Assembly (NCBI GenBank): GCA_951213105.1
Contig: OX578147.1
Coordinates: 123,473,642 to 123,537,641 of the forward strand
Length of the DNA: 64,000 nucleotides
Direction of reading: 5' to 3'
From: Amaurobius ferox
Taxonomy: Eukaryota > Arthropoda > Arachnida > Araneae > Amaurobiidae
Below, piece after piece: positions 9,469 to 24,178 of the stretch. Both the position numbers and the translations under genes were made by a program. The notes below the pieces were generated by a model that had not been told where the DNA came from, did no database searches, and saw only the letters and a list, made by a program, of their open reading frames with translations. The stretch's first letter is position 1; the number at the start of each line of letters is the position of its first letter.

Positions 9469-11195
9469 CTTCCCGCACGCTAATTTAAATTTTATAATGA
9501 CCATGTACTACGCTCTTAATTCAACCATCCTCGTTCCATCATTTGAAATATCCATAAAATTAAAATATCTATAAATTAAAATATCCATTTAAAATAAAAA
9601 AACTCATCCATATGGTTCCACCAATCCATAAATATAATAATTTCAAATACATCACTTCAATTGAAACCACCATAATTCAATCACTTAAATTATTTAAAAT
9701 ATCCATTTAAAATATCATATAAATATAATAATTTCGCCCGATGTATACAATACTTATGCTAGGCTCTTAATTCATTTAAAACCGAAAGCGCGTTCTCCAT
9801 GGAGACGGGGAAGAAACTACTGCGGATGGGGGGGAAATGCCGTCGAAGAACTGAGCCGATTGTCGAGAAATTTAAAATCATGACGTCTTTAAAATTGCGA
9901 TCCTGAAAGCAATTTTCATTATTTCTGGACCAGATTAGACTTGTAAGAATGCCAGATATTTCAGCTTTCTGAAAATGTAAATTATTAGACGAAATTATGA
10001 GTACTTTTCACTATGCGAGAATTTAAATACCAAACATCGTTTTTTTGAGCCAAAAGTGACTTTTGTTTTAAAATCTTTAAAAAATATTAGAAATCCAAAT
10101 TGAGAGTTGAAATTGATATATTTTTACTCGCAATTGTCTGTTCTTTCCGGTGGTATGATTTGTTTTTTTCTACGATCGTGGACAAAAAGGGGCAAAAATG
10201 CAAAAAACGGTCGAAATCGCATAAAACATTAAATAACAAAAAAAATAATTAAAATTTAAAAAATCGGTTTTTACGTGTCCCCTTCCCACTCCCCCGGGTC
10301 TCCGATTGCCAAATTCCGTAGCTCTCCGACGCGCGGTCGCTGAACGTATAGTGTATAAGACAGACAGACACACACACAGACCTTGCCTTTTATTATATAG
10401 AAGAGAGTAAAGCATAAAGTTTATTTAAGAAACTGATTTATCGTTGTGTGCATCGAAATTTACACAGATTGAGAGTATTGTAGCGGAAATAGCTTAATTA
10501 GGAAGCATTACAGGCGAGGGTTAACTAGGCGCTTATTTAGAGGGTAAAACGTCACCTCAATAGTAGTGACACATATTATTGTGTGGAGTACCAACCCCCT
10601 TAATTGAATATTTTTGAAAAAATTTCTCTTTGTCTCTTTTATAAGATGATAGGTCCAAACACCAGATATCAAACATCTATCACATTTTAAAAGAAGCGTT
10701 TCTCAATTATCCGGAAAATCGAAAATTTTTGTATGCGGAAACCCCTAAAGTCCAAAATATTTGAAAACTCAATTTGCACATTTTCTTCCTTTCAGACTAT
10801 CTCGTAATATCTTCCTTTCAAACGAACCGTACTCCAAATTTCAAGAAGCTATTTTATCGCGAAGTATGCCAAATTACCGTTTCACCTTCGGAACGATTTT
10901 CTGTGATCCAACCCCTTTCATGAACATGATTTTAGTGCGTAGCAAATATATTATATCTGAAATTGAGCACTTTCTTCCGTTCGAAAAATTTATGCCTACG
11001 CCAAATTTTAAGTATCTATCTCATCGCAAAGAATGCTTTTCCTCCATTTCTCTATTTAGACGTTTCGATCCAAAGGTCCTTTAATGTATTCAGCGAGCGG
11101 CAAATGCATTGCCATCTGTGCTTTCACATACTCGTATTATGTTTGACTTGCGGACGACATGCCGTTTCAAAAATTGAATAAATGAAAACAACTGA

Positions 11196-11742
11196 TGCCT
11201 GCTTTACACGCCGAGCAACGCCAGCTACAGTTTTTAGTAAATTATATAAATTCTTATTAATTTTTCGATGTGTTCCAAATTTTCCTACTTAAGTTGAAAA
11301 CAACCTTTTAAAATATTTTATTTAAAGGAGTGCATATCATTTGTTTTCTAAACGAATATTATTTCACATTTTTTCACAAGAAATTTTTTATAGTACCGTA
11401 ATAAAAATATATATGATTATACAAATCATGTCTTATTGAGTTCTCAGTGCTTGGAAGAGTGTGTTTTAAAACATTGTGCTATCACTCTCCGGCAGCGCGA
11501 TTATAGACACTTAAATATGACGAGTGTTGTGAATTTTTATCTGCTGCTCGAGAGGATTATTCGAGCAAACGCACTCCATTAGGAACTTGGGCCTGACAGA
11601 TGGAGTCTAGTGAACGGATCGAGCCACTGTAGTTGGTCACGTGCGAAATCGCAGCAGTTCATTTGCCGGAATGGAATTTTTATATCGTGAAACTCCAGCC
11701 ACGACGACTGGGGCCTCTAAGGCGGGTTGAAACGGGCCTTCG
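11196..11742 (+). repeat. RepX copy 2, unit 2
   Basis: Same block as 3244-3790; copies between units are far more alike than copies 1 and 2 within a unit. Confidence 0.75.
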
Positions 11743-12909
11743 CTCGATAGAGGGGCCGTGGCAGTCAAATTAATGACGTCACGAAAAACGATCAACGGTT
11801 GCGAAACTAACAATTTCATTCATTTTGCGAGTTTAAACTTAGATTTTATAAATACTTTTGTACATTTTTTTAGCTATATATGACAAGATTTTCAAAAAGA
11901 AGTATGTATGTTTGTCTATTACAAAAAATGGAATTAATTAAAATTTAATGAGCATATATTGATTTAATGTTTAAAATAATATATAGGTCTTCTACTGACA
12001 ACTTGCCTTACATATATGTAAATTTTTTATTCTGTTATGTGTTGGATTTGTTTTATTAATCAGTGTAAGAGACTAATTCATTGTAACAGACTAACTAATG
12101 GAGTAGTGAAAAATTATAGCATTTTATGAGTTTGCTATAGTTTATTTTAAAGCTAATCATGTTTTATTTTGTTTTCAGTAAGTATATCATAAAATCATGG
12201 TAATTTTGGTTAGTCTGTTACATACTCAGTTAATTAGTGTTAATTTATTTAAAATTCAATTTTTTTTTCAAAATTTGGTATATGTACCCATCAAACACAT
12301 GCCTTCGAACATATGCAGATCTGCATTATTATTATTTTTTTATTATTTCTTTCCTTTTTGCATTTAAAAATCTTTTTTGTTTTTCTATATGTGTATTCTT
12401 ACCATGGAATGGCCCAAAATTGTAACTGACAGTAATTTTATTTAATGATGAATATAAGTCTAAAATTTAAACAAATGAAGATGTCGGTGAATTGCTAAAT
12501 CTACAAGTAAATGTATGGGTAGTAATAAAATAATATTCCATCCTTTACCAGTGATCTGTCACGTAGATCAATAAAAAATAAATTGAAATTTCTGTAAAGC
12601 ACAAAACTAAAATCCATTTCACTTGGCCTCAGAAAGACACTTAGCAGGGTGATACATAAAACTGACAAATTAACAAATTGCAATAAGCATTAAAAATGGG
12701 ATAACACCTATGCAAATATAAAACTCAATAAAAACAATCGATACAGGAAAAAATATATAATCATTAATATAAGCTGTTTTTGTATCCAATTGAAATGCAT
12801 TATGTTTACACAGAGATACTTTGGATAAAATAAGATAAATATAATTATTCTAAACTCTTGTCACACTTAAGTTGCTTAAAAATGACCAATCCAATAATGT
12901 TGTAGTTAA

Positions 12910-14112
12910 AATAGAAGTGTATATACTTAAAAATGAGCTCAAAAGTAGAATTTTGTTAAATACGAAATGTAAATGTTCTTCCGAGCTTATAAAACAGAAC
13001 TCGTTCTGTGATGTATGCCACAGCTTTTAGTACTACATTCTGCTGTCGGGCAAATGAGAATTTCATAACTCAGTGAATGAAGCAAGGTACATATGCATTG
13101 TACTGTAGAAAATAAATCTTTAAAACTACAATGAAATTTATAAAAACTGTAAATTTAATCAAAACTAATAAAGTAATTTATGGCAAACCGTAAAACAAAT
13201 TATTTTATGGCTTTTAAACGAGCGACAAAATGAAGGTTCTTATAATAAAACTTAGTCTTATCCAAAGTTACATTAAATTTCATTTAATAGTTTGTTCATG
13301 AATGTATCTTTGTCAATACATGAGGAGTCCTGCGGAATTTTCTCTACACAAAATTATGATAATGACACCATATGAAAAAAAAATTCACAGTGAAAAGTAA
13401 TCTGCAGACCACATACCCCTCCCGTTGCTTTTTCTGCCTAACAGATATGATGGTTCGTTTCACCTTATAAAATATGATTGAATAAGATCTGTAAACTCAA
13501 CAGAATTTTAGAATAGAAGTGTATATACTTAAAAATGAGCTCAAAAATAGAATTTTGTTAAATACGAAATGTAAATGTTCTTCCGAGCTTATAAAACAGA
13601 ACTCGTTCTGTGATGTATGCCACAGCTTTTAGTACTACATTCTGCTGTCGGGCAAATGAGAATTTCATAACTCAGTGAATGAAGCAAGGTACATATGCAT
13701 TGTACTGTAGAAAATAAATCTTTAAAACTACAATGAAATTTATAAAAACTGTAAATTTAATCAAAACTAATAAAGTAATTTATGGCAAACCGTAAAACAA
13801 ATTATTTTATGGCTTTTAAACGAGCGACAAAATGAAGGTTCTTATAATAAAACTTAGTCTTATCCAAAGTTACATTAAATTTCATTTAATAGTTTGTTCA
13901 TGAATGTATCTTTGTCAATACATGAGGAGTCCTGCGGAATTTTCTCTACACAAAATTATGATAATGACACCATATGAAAAAAAAATTCACAGTGAAAAGT
14001 AATCTGCAGACCACATACCCCTCCCGTTGCTTTTTCTGCCTAACAGATATGATGGTTCGTTTCACCTTATAAAATATGATTGAATAAGATCTGTAAACTC
14101 AACAGAATTTTA
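12910..14112 (+). repeat. 602-bp internal tandem duplication, unit 2
   Basis: Copies 12910-13511 and 13512-14112 with the same junction as in unit 1, so the duplication happened once and was spread with the unit. Confidence 0.95.
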
Positions 14113-15043
14113 TATACATTAACTGTCATTCATATAAACAGAATTTACAAGCTATTTCATTTACATTATGCAAATTTTGATTTTTTGTAGATCCTATTAG
14201 TGCCTCCTCTCGACCGAACTCTCTGTCAGTTTGTTGTGGAATCAAGTGTCTGTTTTATTCCTATAATCACCGAACATAACTTCGACGTGATTGATATTCC
14301 CGTAAATAAGATAAAATACCATAGCCAGTTGCGAATACTTCATACGGCATAAACCAAGATATCTGACCAGAGAACTTTGTTTCTATCCGTTCCAACATAG
14401 ACCACACAGAGGTGTGACAACGCCACTTAGAGGGAATTGTGATCTTTCTTTATATTCTATTGCAGAGGAATTTGGGCGTTCCAATTTCAAAAAGTTGTGT
14501 TGAAAAAAAGTTTCATTAATTATTTTTATTTTGTAAAATATCGACTCATTAAATTTATGCGAGAGTTTATGTATTCGTTACGTACAAGGAGCTTTGCACA
14601 GATTGCAGGTATACCAAAAGAAATTGCCAATTCAGGATGCATTACAGTCGAAGGCGCAATCAGGAGTTCATTTAGGGTGTATAATCTGCCGCAACAAGTT
14701 TTGGACTGCAGGTGTATATTTAGTCAATGAAGCATGGTTATATTTTTCACATGAATCAAGGCGCATTGATAGGCCATGCGCTTACATGCTAGGAGTATCC
14801 AGATTGCACACAATGAACGAGAGGTATCAAAATTACCCTATTCTACTCCCTGAGGTGGAAAAATCGTCTTTCGGCTTAGAGCTACTGTTTTCCCAATCGA
14901 AAAGAAAGATATATCTTTTACTAGCTTTTCTAAATTACCGTGATTTCTTAGTAAGTGATAGATAATTAGTAGTATCACGAGAGAGCTGTTGATGTATCCA
15001 GACATCGCGAAGCGGGAGTTGTATGTCCACATGTTCACTTATG

Positions 15044-16012
15044 TTCGAGGGTCACACTGAAATTTTTGAGACAGGGGTAGACGATACGGGATAGGAAAAA
15101 CTATTGGTCGGATGTTTAAATGTGTACTCTTTTATGTTCGCAGACGATAAGTTGTGGCAAAATGGAGTTGACGGGAGAGAATTATCGAGTTATGATTTTC
15201 TATGATTTTAAAATGGGGCTAAATAAAAATGTCTACAACTAGCATATGGAAATGATGCTCCAGTCCGTGCCACTGTATTCAGATGGTTTACAGAGTTTAG
15301 AAGAGGCCAATTTTTTGCCCTGTATGAAAATCACACTGGAAGATCTTTGTCAGCTGTTGTCCCGGAAAATTTGTCGACCATGCAAAAATTGTTTATCGAT
15401 GATAATCACTGTACCTACCAAATGATACAGAAAGAACTTAACATTGCATCCGCAGCTATACATAAAATTATTCATGACGAATTGCATATGAAAAAATTAG
15501 TTTGTCGCTTTGTCCCCATATTTTAATAGAACACCAAAAAGCGGAGCGTGACAGAATCACAGAAAAACCTTAAAATTACTATATGGGGTGGAATCCACAT
15601 TATTGTTAAAATCCTAACTGGTGATGTAAATTGTAAAGTACAAGCCTATTATTGACATTCCAACACGTTAAAAAATAAAGTATGGATCTTTGAAGATGAC
15701 CCCTAGTCAACAACATTGAAAAGACAACGAGCCATTTAAAAATAAGTTATGCCGTGTTCTTCAGAAGTACAAGTCTGGTGAAATACATGAAGCAAGAGGG
15801 ACAAAAGACATTTACAGCTAACTGGTACACTACTGTGTGGGTTCTAGAAATTATTCAGGAAGTGAATATTAGGGGACACTTGCTTCACAGTGACAAAACA
15901 TTTTCGCATTCAACATGAATGACAGATTTTCTCACAAAAAGGACAAGACGAATTTCTTGAACAAGCAAACATCAAAGTTATAGAACGTCCACCATATTCT
16001 CCTCGCTATGTG
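15044..16012 (+). mobile_element. Truncated mariner-like element, transposase pseudogene
   Basis: Same 969-bp remnant as at 7092-8060, with the same truncation at RepX. It shares with the copy at 30302 the spelling CTTAACATTGC near 15438 (Asn codon in the QKELNI segment) and GGCAAAATGG at the start codon. Stops and frameshifts are retained, so it is non-functional. Confidence 0.9.
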
Positions 16013-16569
16013 TGTCTGCTTTAAAGGCCGAGGAACGCCAGCTACGTTTTATAAAAATTATATAAATAAAAATTAATTTTTCAATGTGTTCCTAATTTTG
16101 GTAATCATCTAGTTCAAATCTAACTTGGAATTTTTTTTATTTACAACGAGTGTGTAATGTTCATTTTTGAAAACTAATAATGTTTCTCATTTTTTCACCA
16201 GAAATTTTTTATAATACGGTAACAATGATATATATGATTGAAAAATTATGTCTTATTGAGTTCTGAGTGCTTTGCAGAGTGTGTTTTAAGACATAGTGAT
16301 TTCACTATCCGGCAGCGCTCTTAGAAACACCTCAAAATATGACGAGTGTTGTGATATTTTGTCTGCTGCTCGAGTGGTTTATTCGAGTAAAAGCACTGTA
16401 TTAGGAACTCGGGTCTGGCAGCTGGAATCTAGTGACCGGATCGAGCCATTGTAGTAGTCACGGGCGAAACCGCAGCAGTTCATTTGCCGGAATGGAATGC
16501 TGATATCGCGACCGAGATGCTCCAGCAGTGACGACTGGGGCCTACAAGGTGGGTTGGAAGCCGGCCTCT
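16013..16569 (+). repeat. RepX copy 1, unit 3
   Basis: Same block. Here the left part reads GCTACGTTTTATAAAAATTATATAAA, a private G for A near 16046. The downstream AGTGACGACTGGGG spelling is shared with types B and C, against AGTGAAGACTGGGG in type A. Confidence 0.75.
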
Positions 16570-16885
16570 GTGCCTTCTGTAGGTAGGACTCCGAGATTTG
16601 GAGGAAGGCGGGACTCTTTTTTGGTGAGAGCATACCAAGGTAACGAGCCTTTACAAGGGAAGACTTCTTTAATATGTATTGCGTTTCATTTTAGTTAACC
16701 TACATATTCTTTTGCCCCTACAGAGGAGTATCGCCGTTAGCCTTTGAGATGCGTTGTACTAATTAAATAGATGATTTAAATATTGTTTATTTTTTACTAG
16801 CCGACTTTGGCGACCAGCCTGTTCGCTACTCTTGACAATTCTGACCGTGGCAAATTCTAACCGTGGCACACTCGCTGGCGCGACC

Positions 16886-17348
16886 TACCAATAAGGTGTA
16901 AAGTAACTGTTTTTACGGCCAGGAAGTGCCACCCAATTTAGACCAGAACTCAGTGGGGGAGGCATCCACAGGAACCGTACCCTCCTTCCCCTACCACCAA
17001 ACTCTCGGAAGGACTTACGGACCCACATGTTTAACGTGATCGTACTCCGCGTGAACACGGCAGCAGTTTTGGCAGTAGAGGGAATCGAACCCGGACCTAC
17101 CGAGTGAAATTCCCGCACGCTAACCACTGGTCTACCGCGCCCTCTGCGGCAATCTCCATAACTTTCTTTTTATTCACTCAGTTTGGACCGGAACACAGTG
17201 GGGGAGGCATCCACAGAGACCGTTCCCTCCTTCCCCTGCCACCAACCTCTCGGAAGGACTTATCGACCCATATGTTTAAAGAGATTGTACTCCGCGTCAG
17301 TGGCGGGAATCGAACCCAGGCCTACCGAGTGCTATTCTCGCGCGCTAA
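16886..17348 (-). mobile_element. Tandem pair of tRNA-derived SINEs, unit 3 (short form)
   Basis: The same pair without the 72-bp tail segment; a single TACCAATAAGGTGT remains at 16886. The flank reads GCGCGACC, against GCGCGTCC in the long form of type A units. Confidence 0.9.
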
Positions 17349-19089
17349 CTTCCCGCACGCTAATTTAAATTTTATAATGACCATATACTACGCTCTTAAT
17401 TCAACCATCCTCGTTCCATCATTTGAAATATCCATAAAATTAAAATATCCATTTAAAATATCTATAAATTAAAATATCCATTTAAAATAAAAAAAATCAT
17501 CCATATGGTTCCACCAATCCATAAATATAATAATTTCAAATACATCACTTCAATTGAAACCACCATAATTCAATCACTTAAATTATTTAAAATATCCATT
17601 TAAAATATCATATAAATATAATAATTTCGCCCGATGTATACAATACTTATGCTAGGCTCTTAATTCATTTAAAACCGAAAGCGCGTTCTCCATGGAGACG
17701 GGGAAGAAACTACTGCGGATGGGGGGGAAATGCCGTCGAAGAACTGAGCCGATTGTCGAGAAATTTAAAATCATGACGTCTTTAAAATTGCGATCCTGAA
17801 AGCAATTTTCATTATTTCTGGACCAGATTAGACTTGTAAGAATGCCAGATATTTCAGCTTTCTGAAAATGTAAATTATTAGACGAAATTATGAGTACTTT
17901 TCACTATGCGAGAATTTAAATACCAAACATCGTTTTTTTTGAGCCAAAAGTGACTTTTGTTTTAAAATCTTTAAAAAATATTAGAAATCCAAATTGAGAG
18001 TTGAAATTGATATATTTTTACTCGCAATTGTCTGTTCTTTCCGGTGGTATGATTTGTTTTTTTCTACGATCGTGGACAAAAAGGGGCAAAAATGCAAAAA
18101 ACGGTCGAAATCGCATAAAACATTAAATAACAAAAAAAATAATTAAAATTTAAAAAATCGGTTTTTACGTGTCCCCTTCCCACTCCCCCGGGTCTCCGAT
18201 TGCCAAATTCCGTAGCTCTCCGACGCGCGGTCGCTGACCGTATAGTGTATAAGACAGACAGACACACGCACAGACCTTGCCTTTTATTATATAGAAAAGA
18301 GTAAAGCATAAAGTTTATTTAAGAAACTGATTTATCGTTGTGTGCATCGAAATTTACACAGATTGAGAGTATTGTAGCGGAAATAGCTTAATTAGGAAGC
18401 ATTACAGGCGAGGGTTAACTAGGCGCTTATTTAGAGGGTAAAACGTCACCTCAATAGTAGTGACACATATTATTGTGTGGAGTACCAACCCCCTTAATTG
18501 AATATTTTTGAAAAAATTTCTCTTTGTCTCTTTTATAAGATGATAGGTCCAAACACCAGATATCAAACATCTATCACATTTTAAAAGAAGCGTTTCTCAA
18601 TTATCCGGAAAATCGAAAATTTTTGTATGCGGAAACCCCTAAAGTCCAAAATATTTGAAAACTCAATTTGCACATTTTCTTCCTTTCAGACTATCTCGTA
18701 ATATCTTCCTTTCAAACGAACCGTACTCCAAATTTCAAGAAGCTATTTTATCGCGAAGTATGCCAAATTACCGTTTCACCTTCGGAACGATTTTCTGTGA
18801 TCCAACCCCTTTCATGAACATGATTTTAGTGCGTAGCAAAAATATTATATCTGAAATTGAGCACTTTCTTCCGCTCGAAAAATTTATGCCTACGCCAAAT
18901 TTTAAGTATCTATCTCATCGCAAAGAATGCTTTTCCTCCATTTCTCTATTTAGACGTTTCGATCCAAAGGTCCTTTAATGTATTCAGCGAGCGGCAAATG
19001 CATTGCCATCTGTGCTTTCACATACTCGTATTATGTTTGACTTGCGGACGACATGCCGTTTCAAAAATTGAATAAATGAAAACAACTGA

Positions 19090-19636
19090 TGCCTGCTTTA
19101 CACGCCGAGCAACGCCAGCTACAGTTTTTAGTAAATTATATAAATTCTTATTAATTTTTCGATGTGTTCCAAATTTTCCTACTTAAGTTGAAAACAACCT
19201 TTTAAAATATTTTATTTAAAGGAGTGCATATCATTTGTTTTCTAAACGAATATTATTTCACATTTTTTCACAAGAAATTTTTTATAGTACCGTAATAAAA
19301 ATATATATGATTATACAAATCATGTCTTATTGAGTTCTCAGTGCTTGGAAGAGTGTGTTTTAAAACATTGTGATATCACTCTCCGGCAGCGCGATTATAG
19401 ACACTTAAATATGACGAGTGTTGTGAATTTTTGTCTGCTGCTCGAGAGGATTATTCGAGCAAACGCACTCCATTAGGAACTTGGGCCTGACAGATGGAGT
19501 CTAGTGAACGGATCGAGCCACTGTAGTTGGTCACGTGCGAAATCGCAGCAGTTCATTTGCCGGAATGGAATTTTTATATCGTGAAACTCCAGCCACGACG
19601 ACTGGGGCCTCTAAGGCGGCTTGAAACGGGCCTTCG
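19090..19636 (+). repeat. RepX copy 2, unit 3
   Basis: Type B version: TTGTGATATCACTC near 19369 and TTTTTGTCTGCTG near 19428, GGCGGCTTGAAACG near 19614. Confidence 0.75.
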
Positions 19637-20804
19637 CTCGATAGAGGGGCCGTGGCAGTCAAATTAGTGACGTCACGAAAAACGATCAACGGTTGGCGAA
19701 ACTAACAATTTCATTCATTTTGCGAGTTTAAACTTAGATTTTATAAATACTTTTGTACATTTTTTTAGCTATATATGACAAGATTTTCAAAAAGAAGTAT
19801 GTATGTTTGTCTATTACAAAAAATGGAATTAATTAAAATTTAATGAGCATATATTGATTAAATGTTTAAAATAATATATAGGTCTTCTACTGACAACTTG
19901 CCTTACATATATGTAAATTTTTTATTCTGTTATGTGTTGGATTTGTTTTATTAATCACTGTAAGAGACTAATTCATTGTAACAGACTAACTAATGGAGTA
20001 ATGAAAAATTATAGCATTTTATGAGTTTGCTATAGTTTATTTTAAAGCTAATCATGTTATATTTTGTTTTCAGTAAGTATATCATAAAATCATGGTAATT
20101 TTGGTTAGTCTGTTACATACTCAGTTAATTAGTGTTAATTTATTTAAAATTCAATTTTTTTTTCAAAATTTGGTATATGTACCCATCAAACACATGCCTT
20201 CGAACATATGCAGATCTGCATTATTATTATTTTCTTATTATTTCTTTCCTTTTTGCATTTAAAAATCTTTTTTGTTTTTCTATATGTGTATTCTTACCAT
20301 GGAATGGCCCAAAATTGTAACTGACAGTAATTTTATTTAATGATGAATATAAGTCTAAAATTTAAACAAATGAAGATGTCGGTGAATTGCTAAATCTACA
20401 AGTAAATGATTGGGTAGTAATAAAATAATATTCCATCCTTTACCAGTGATCTGTCACGTAGATCAATAAAAAATAAATTGAAATTTCTGTAAAGCACAAA
20501 ACTAAAATCCATTTCACTTGGCCTCAGAAAGACACTTAGCAGGGTGATACATAAAACTGACAAATTAACAAATTGCAATAAGCATTAAAAATGGGATAAC
20601 ACCTATGCAAATATAAAACTCAATAAAAACAATCGATACAGGAAAAAATATATAATCAGTAATATAAGCTGTTTTTGTATCCAATTGAAATGCATTATGT
20701 TTACACAGAGATACTTTGGATAAAATAAGATAAATATAATTATTCTAAACTCTTGTCACACTTAAGTTGCTTAAAAATGACCAATCCAATAATGTTGTAG
20801 TTAA

Positions 20805-21405
20805 AATAGAAGTGTATATACTTAAAAATGAGCTCAAAAGTAGAATTTTGTTAAATACGAAATGTAAATGTTCTTCCGAGCTTATAAAACAGAACTCGTT
20901 CTGTGATGTATGCCACAGCTTTAAGTACTACATTCTGCTGTCGGGCAAATGAGAATTTCATAACTCAGTGAATGAAGCAAGGTACATATGCATTGTACTG
21001 TAGAAAATAAATCTTTAAAACTACAATGAAATTTATAAAAACTGTAAATTTAATCAAAACTAATAAAGTAATTTATGGCAAACCGTAAAACAAATTATTT
21101 TATGGCTTTTAAACGAGCGACAAAATGAAGGTTCTTATAATAAAACTTAGTCTTATCCAAAGTTACATTAAATTTCATTTAATAGTTTGTTCATGAATGT
21201 ATCTTTGTCAATACATGAGGAGTCCTGCGGAATTTTCTCTACACAAAATTATGATAATGACACCATATGAAAAAAAAATTCACAGTGAAAAGTAATCTGC
21301 AGACCACATACCCCTCCCGTTGCTTTTTCTGCCTAACAGATATGATGGTTCGTTTCACCTTATAAAATATGATTGAATAAGATCTGTAAACTCAACAGAA
21401 TTTTA
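20805..21405 (+). repeat. Single-copy form of the 602-bp segment, unit 3
   Basis: The undoubled state, also seen in units 5, 6, 7 and 8 (for example from about 36063, 43415, 50692 and 58293). Because the stop of the upstream frame is altered by TTTAAGTAC here (TTTTAGTAC in type A), a 61-codon frame appears; it has no recognisable features. Confidence 0.9.
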
Positions 21406-22336
21406 TATACATTAACTGTCATTCATATAAACAGAATTTACAAGCTATTTCATTTACATTATGCAAATTTTGATTTTTTGTAGATCCTATTAGTGCCTCC
21501 TCTCGACCGAACTCTCTGTCAGTTTGTTGTGGAATCAAGTGTCTGTTTTATTCCTATAATCACCGAACATAACTTCGACGTGATTGATATTCCCGTAAAT
21601 AAGATAAAATACCATAGCCAGTTGCGAATACTTCATACGGCATAAACCAAGATATCTGACCAGAGAACTTTGTTTCTATCCGTTCCAACATAGACCACAC
21701 AGAGGTGTGACAACGCCACTTAGAGGGAATTGTGATCTTTCTTTATATTCTATTGCAGAGGAATTTGGGCGTTCCAATTTCAAAAAGTTGTGTTGAAAAA
21801 AAGTTTCATTAATTATTTTTATTTTGTAAAATATCGACTCATTAAATTTATGCGAGAGTTTATGTATTCGTTACGTACAAGGAGCTTTGCACAGATTGCA
21901 GGTATACCAAAAGAAATTGCCAATTCAGGATGCATTACAGTCGAAGGCGCAATCAGGAGTTCATTTAGGGTGTATAATCTGCCGCAACAAGTTTTGGACT
22001 GCAGGTGTATATTTAGTCAATGAAGCATGGTTATATTTTTCACATGAATCAAGGCGCATTGATAGGCCATGCGCTTACATGCTAGGAGTATCCAGATTAC
22101 ACACAATGAACGAGAGGTATCAAAATTACCCTATTCTACTCCCTGAGGTGGAAAAATCGTCTTTCGGCTTAGAGCTACTGTTTTCCCAATCGAAAAGAAA
22201 GATACATCTTTTACTAGCTTTTCTAAATTACCGTGATTTCTTAGTAAGTGATAGATAATTAGTAGTATCACGAGAGAGCTGTTGATGTATCCAGACATCG
22301 CGAAGCGGGAGTTGTATATCCACGTGTTCACTTACG

Positions 22337-23305
22337 TTCGAGGGTCACACTGAAATTTTTGAGACAGGGGCAGACGATACGGGATAGGAGAAACTATTGG
22401 TCGGATGTTTAAATGTGTACTCTTTTATGTTCGCAGACGATAAGTTGTGGCTAAATGGAGTTGACGGGAGAGAATTATCGAGTTATGATTTTCTATGATT
22501 TTAAAATGGGGCTAAATAAAAATGTCTACAACTAGCATATGGAAATGATGCTCCAGTCCGTGCCACTGTATTCAGATGGTTTACAGAGTTTAGAAGAGGC
22601 CAATTTTTTGCCCTGTATGAAAATCACACTGGAAGATCTTTGTCAGCTGTTGTCCCGGAAAATTTGTCGACCATGCAAAAATTGTTTATCGATGATAATC
22701 ACTGTACCTACCAAATGATACAGAAAGAACTTAGCATTGCATCCGCAGCTATACATAAAATTATTCATGACGAATTGCATATGAAAAAATTAGTTTGTCG
22801 CTTTGTCCCCATATTTTAATAGAACACCAAAAAGCGGAGCGTGACAGAATCACAGAAAAACCTTAAAATTACTATATGGGGTGGAATCCACATTATTGTT
22901 AAAATCCTAACTGGTGATGTAAATTGTAAAGTACAAGCCTATTATTGACATTCCAACACGTTAAAAAATAAAGTATGGATCTTTGAAGATGACCCCTAGT
23001 CAACAACATTGAAAAGACAACGAGCCATTTAAAAATAAGTTATGCCGTGTTCTTCAGAAGTACAAGTCTGGTGAAATACATGAAGCAAGAGGGACAAAAG
23101 ACATTTACAGCTAACTGGTACACTACTGTGTGGGTTCTAGAAATTATTCAGGAAGTGAATATTAGGGGACACTTGCTTCACAGTGACAAAACATTTTCGC
23201 ATTCAACATGAATGACAGATTTTCTCACAAAAAGGACAAGACGAATTTCTTGAACAAGCAAACATCAAAGTTATAGAACGTCCACCATATTCTCCTCGCT
23301 ATGTG
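22337..23305 (+). mobile_element. Truncated mariner-like element, transposase pseudogene
   Basis: Same 969-bp remnant, closest to the copy at 7092-8060 (GGCTAAATGG at the start codon, QKELSI spelling). The same frameshifts and the same missing third catalytic Asp show that it was copied with the array unit and did not insert independently. Confidence 0.9.
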
Positions 23306-23862
23306 TGTCTGCTTTAAAGGCCGAGGAACGCCAGCTACATTTTATAAAAATTATGTAAATAAAAATTAATTTTTCAATGTGTTCCTAATTTTGGTAATCA
23401 TCTAGTTCAAATCTAACTTGGAATTTTTTTTATTTACAACGAGTGTGTAATGTTCATTTTTGAAAACTAATAATGTTTCTCATTTTTTCACCAGAAATTT
23501 TTTATAATACGGTAACAATGATATATATGATTGAAAAATTATGTCTTATTGAGTTCTGAGTGCTTTGCAGAGTGTGTTTTAAGACATAGTGATTTCACTA
23601 TCCGGCAGCGCTCTTAGAAACACCTCAAAATATGACGAGTGTTGTGATATTTTGTCTGCTGCTCGAGTGGTTTATTCGAGTAAAAGCACTGTATTAGGAA
23701 CTCGGGTCTGGCAGCTGGAATCTAGTGACCGGATCGAGCCATTGTAGTAGTCACGGGCGAAACCGCAGCAGTTCATTTGCCGGAATGGAATGCTGATATC
23801 GCGACCGAGATGCTCCAGCAGTGAAGACTGGGGCCTACAAGGTGGGTTGGAAGCCGGCCTCT
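23306..23862 (+). repeat. RepX copy 1, unit 4
   Basis: Same block with the type A spelling AGTGAAGACTGGGG, flanked on the left by the mariner remnant. Confidence 0.75.
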
Positions 23863-24178
23863 GTGCCTTCTGTAGGTAGGACTCCGAGATTTGGAGGAAG
23901 GCGGGACTCTTTTTTGGTGAGAGCATACCAAGGTAACGAGCCTTTACAAGGGAAGACTTCTTTAATATGTATTGCGTTTCATTTTAGTTAACCTACATAT
24001 TCTTTTGCCCCTACAGAGGAGTATCGCCGTTAGCCTTTGAGATGCGTTGTACTAATTAAATAGATGATTTAAATATTGTTTATTTTTTACTAGCCGACTT
24101 TGGCGACCAGCCTGTTCGCTACTCTTGACAATTCTGACCGTGGCAAATTCTAACCGTGGCACACTCGCTGGCGCGTCC

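Larger units (their letters stand above)
7953..15904 (+). repeat. Array unit 2, type A, 7952 bp
   Basis: It has exactly the same length and block order as unit 1, with the long SINE form, no 13-bp minisatellite insertion and the 602-bp duplication. It differs from unit 1 at scattered single sites, for example GTCACG instead of GTCAAG near 11780. Its tail differs from unit 1 and matches unit 4: TGTATGTCCACATGTTCACT around 15020-15040, and CTTAACATTGC in the transposase remnant near 15438 where other units read CTTAGCATTGC. With unit 3 it forms the first A-B dimer. Confidence 0.95.
15905..23197 (+). repeat. Array unit 3, type B, 7293 bp
   Basis: It is 659 bp shorter than unit 2. The difference is accounted for by absence of the 602-bp duplication and of the 72-bp SINE-tail segment, offset by a 13-bp minisatellite insertion and two single-base insertions (an extra T near 17932 and an extra G near 19695). 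Type B markers shared with unit 5 are CTGACCGTATA near 18235, a CACACGCACAG microsatellite variant near 18265, TTATTTTCTTATT near 20229 and GTAAATGATTGGG near 20402. It is the second half of the first A-B dimer. Confidence 0.95.
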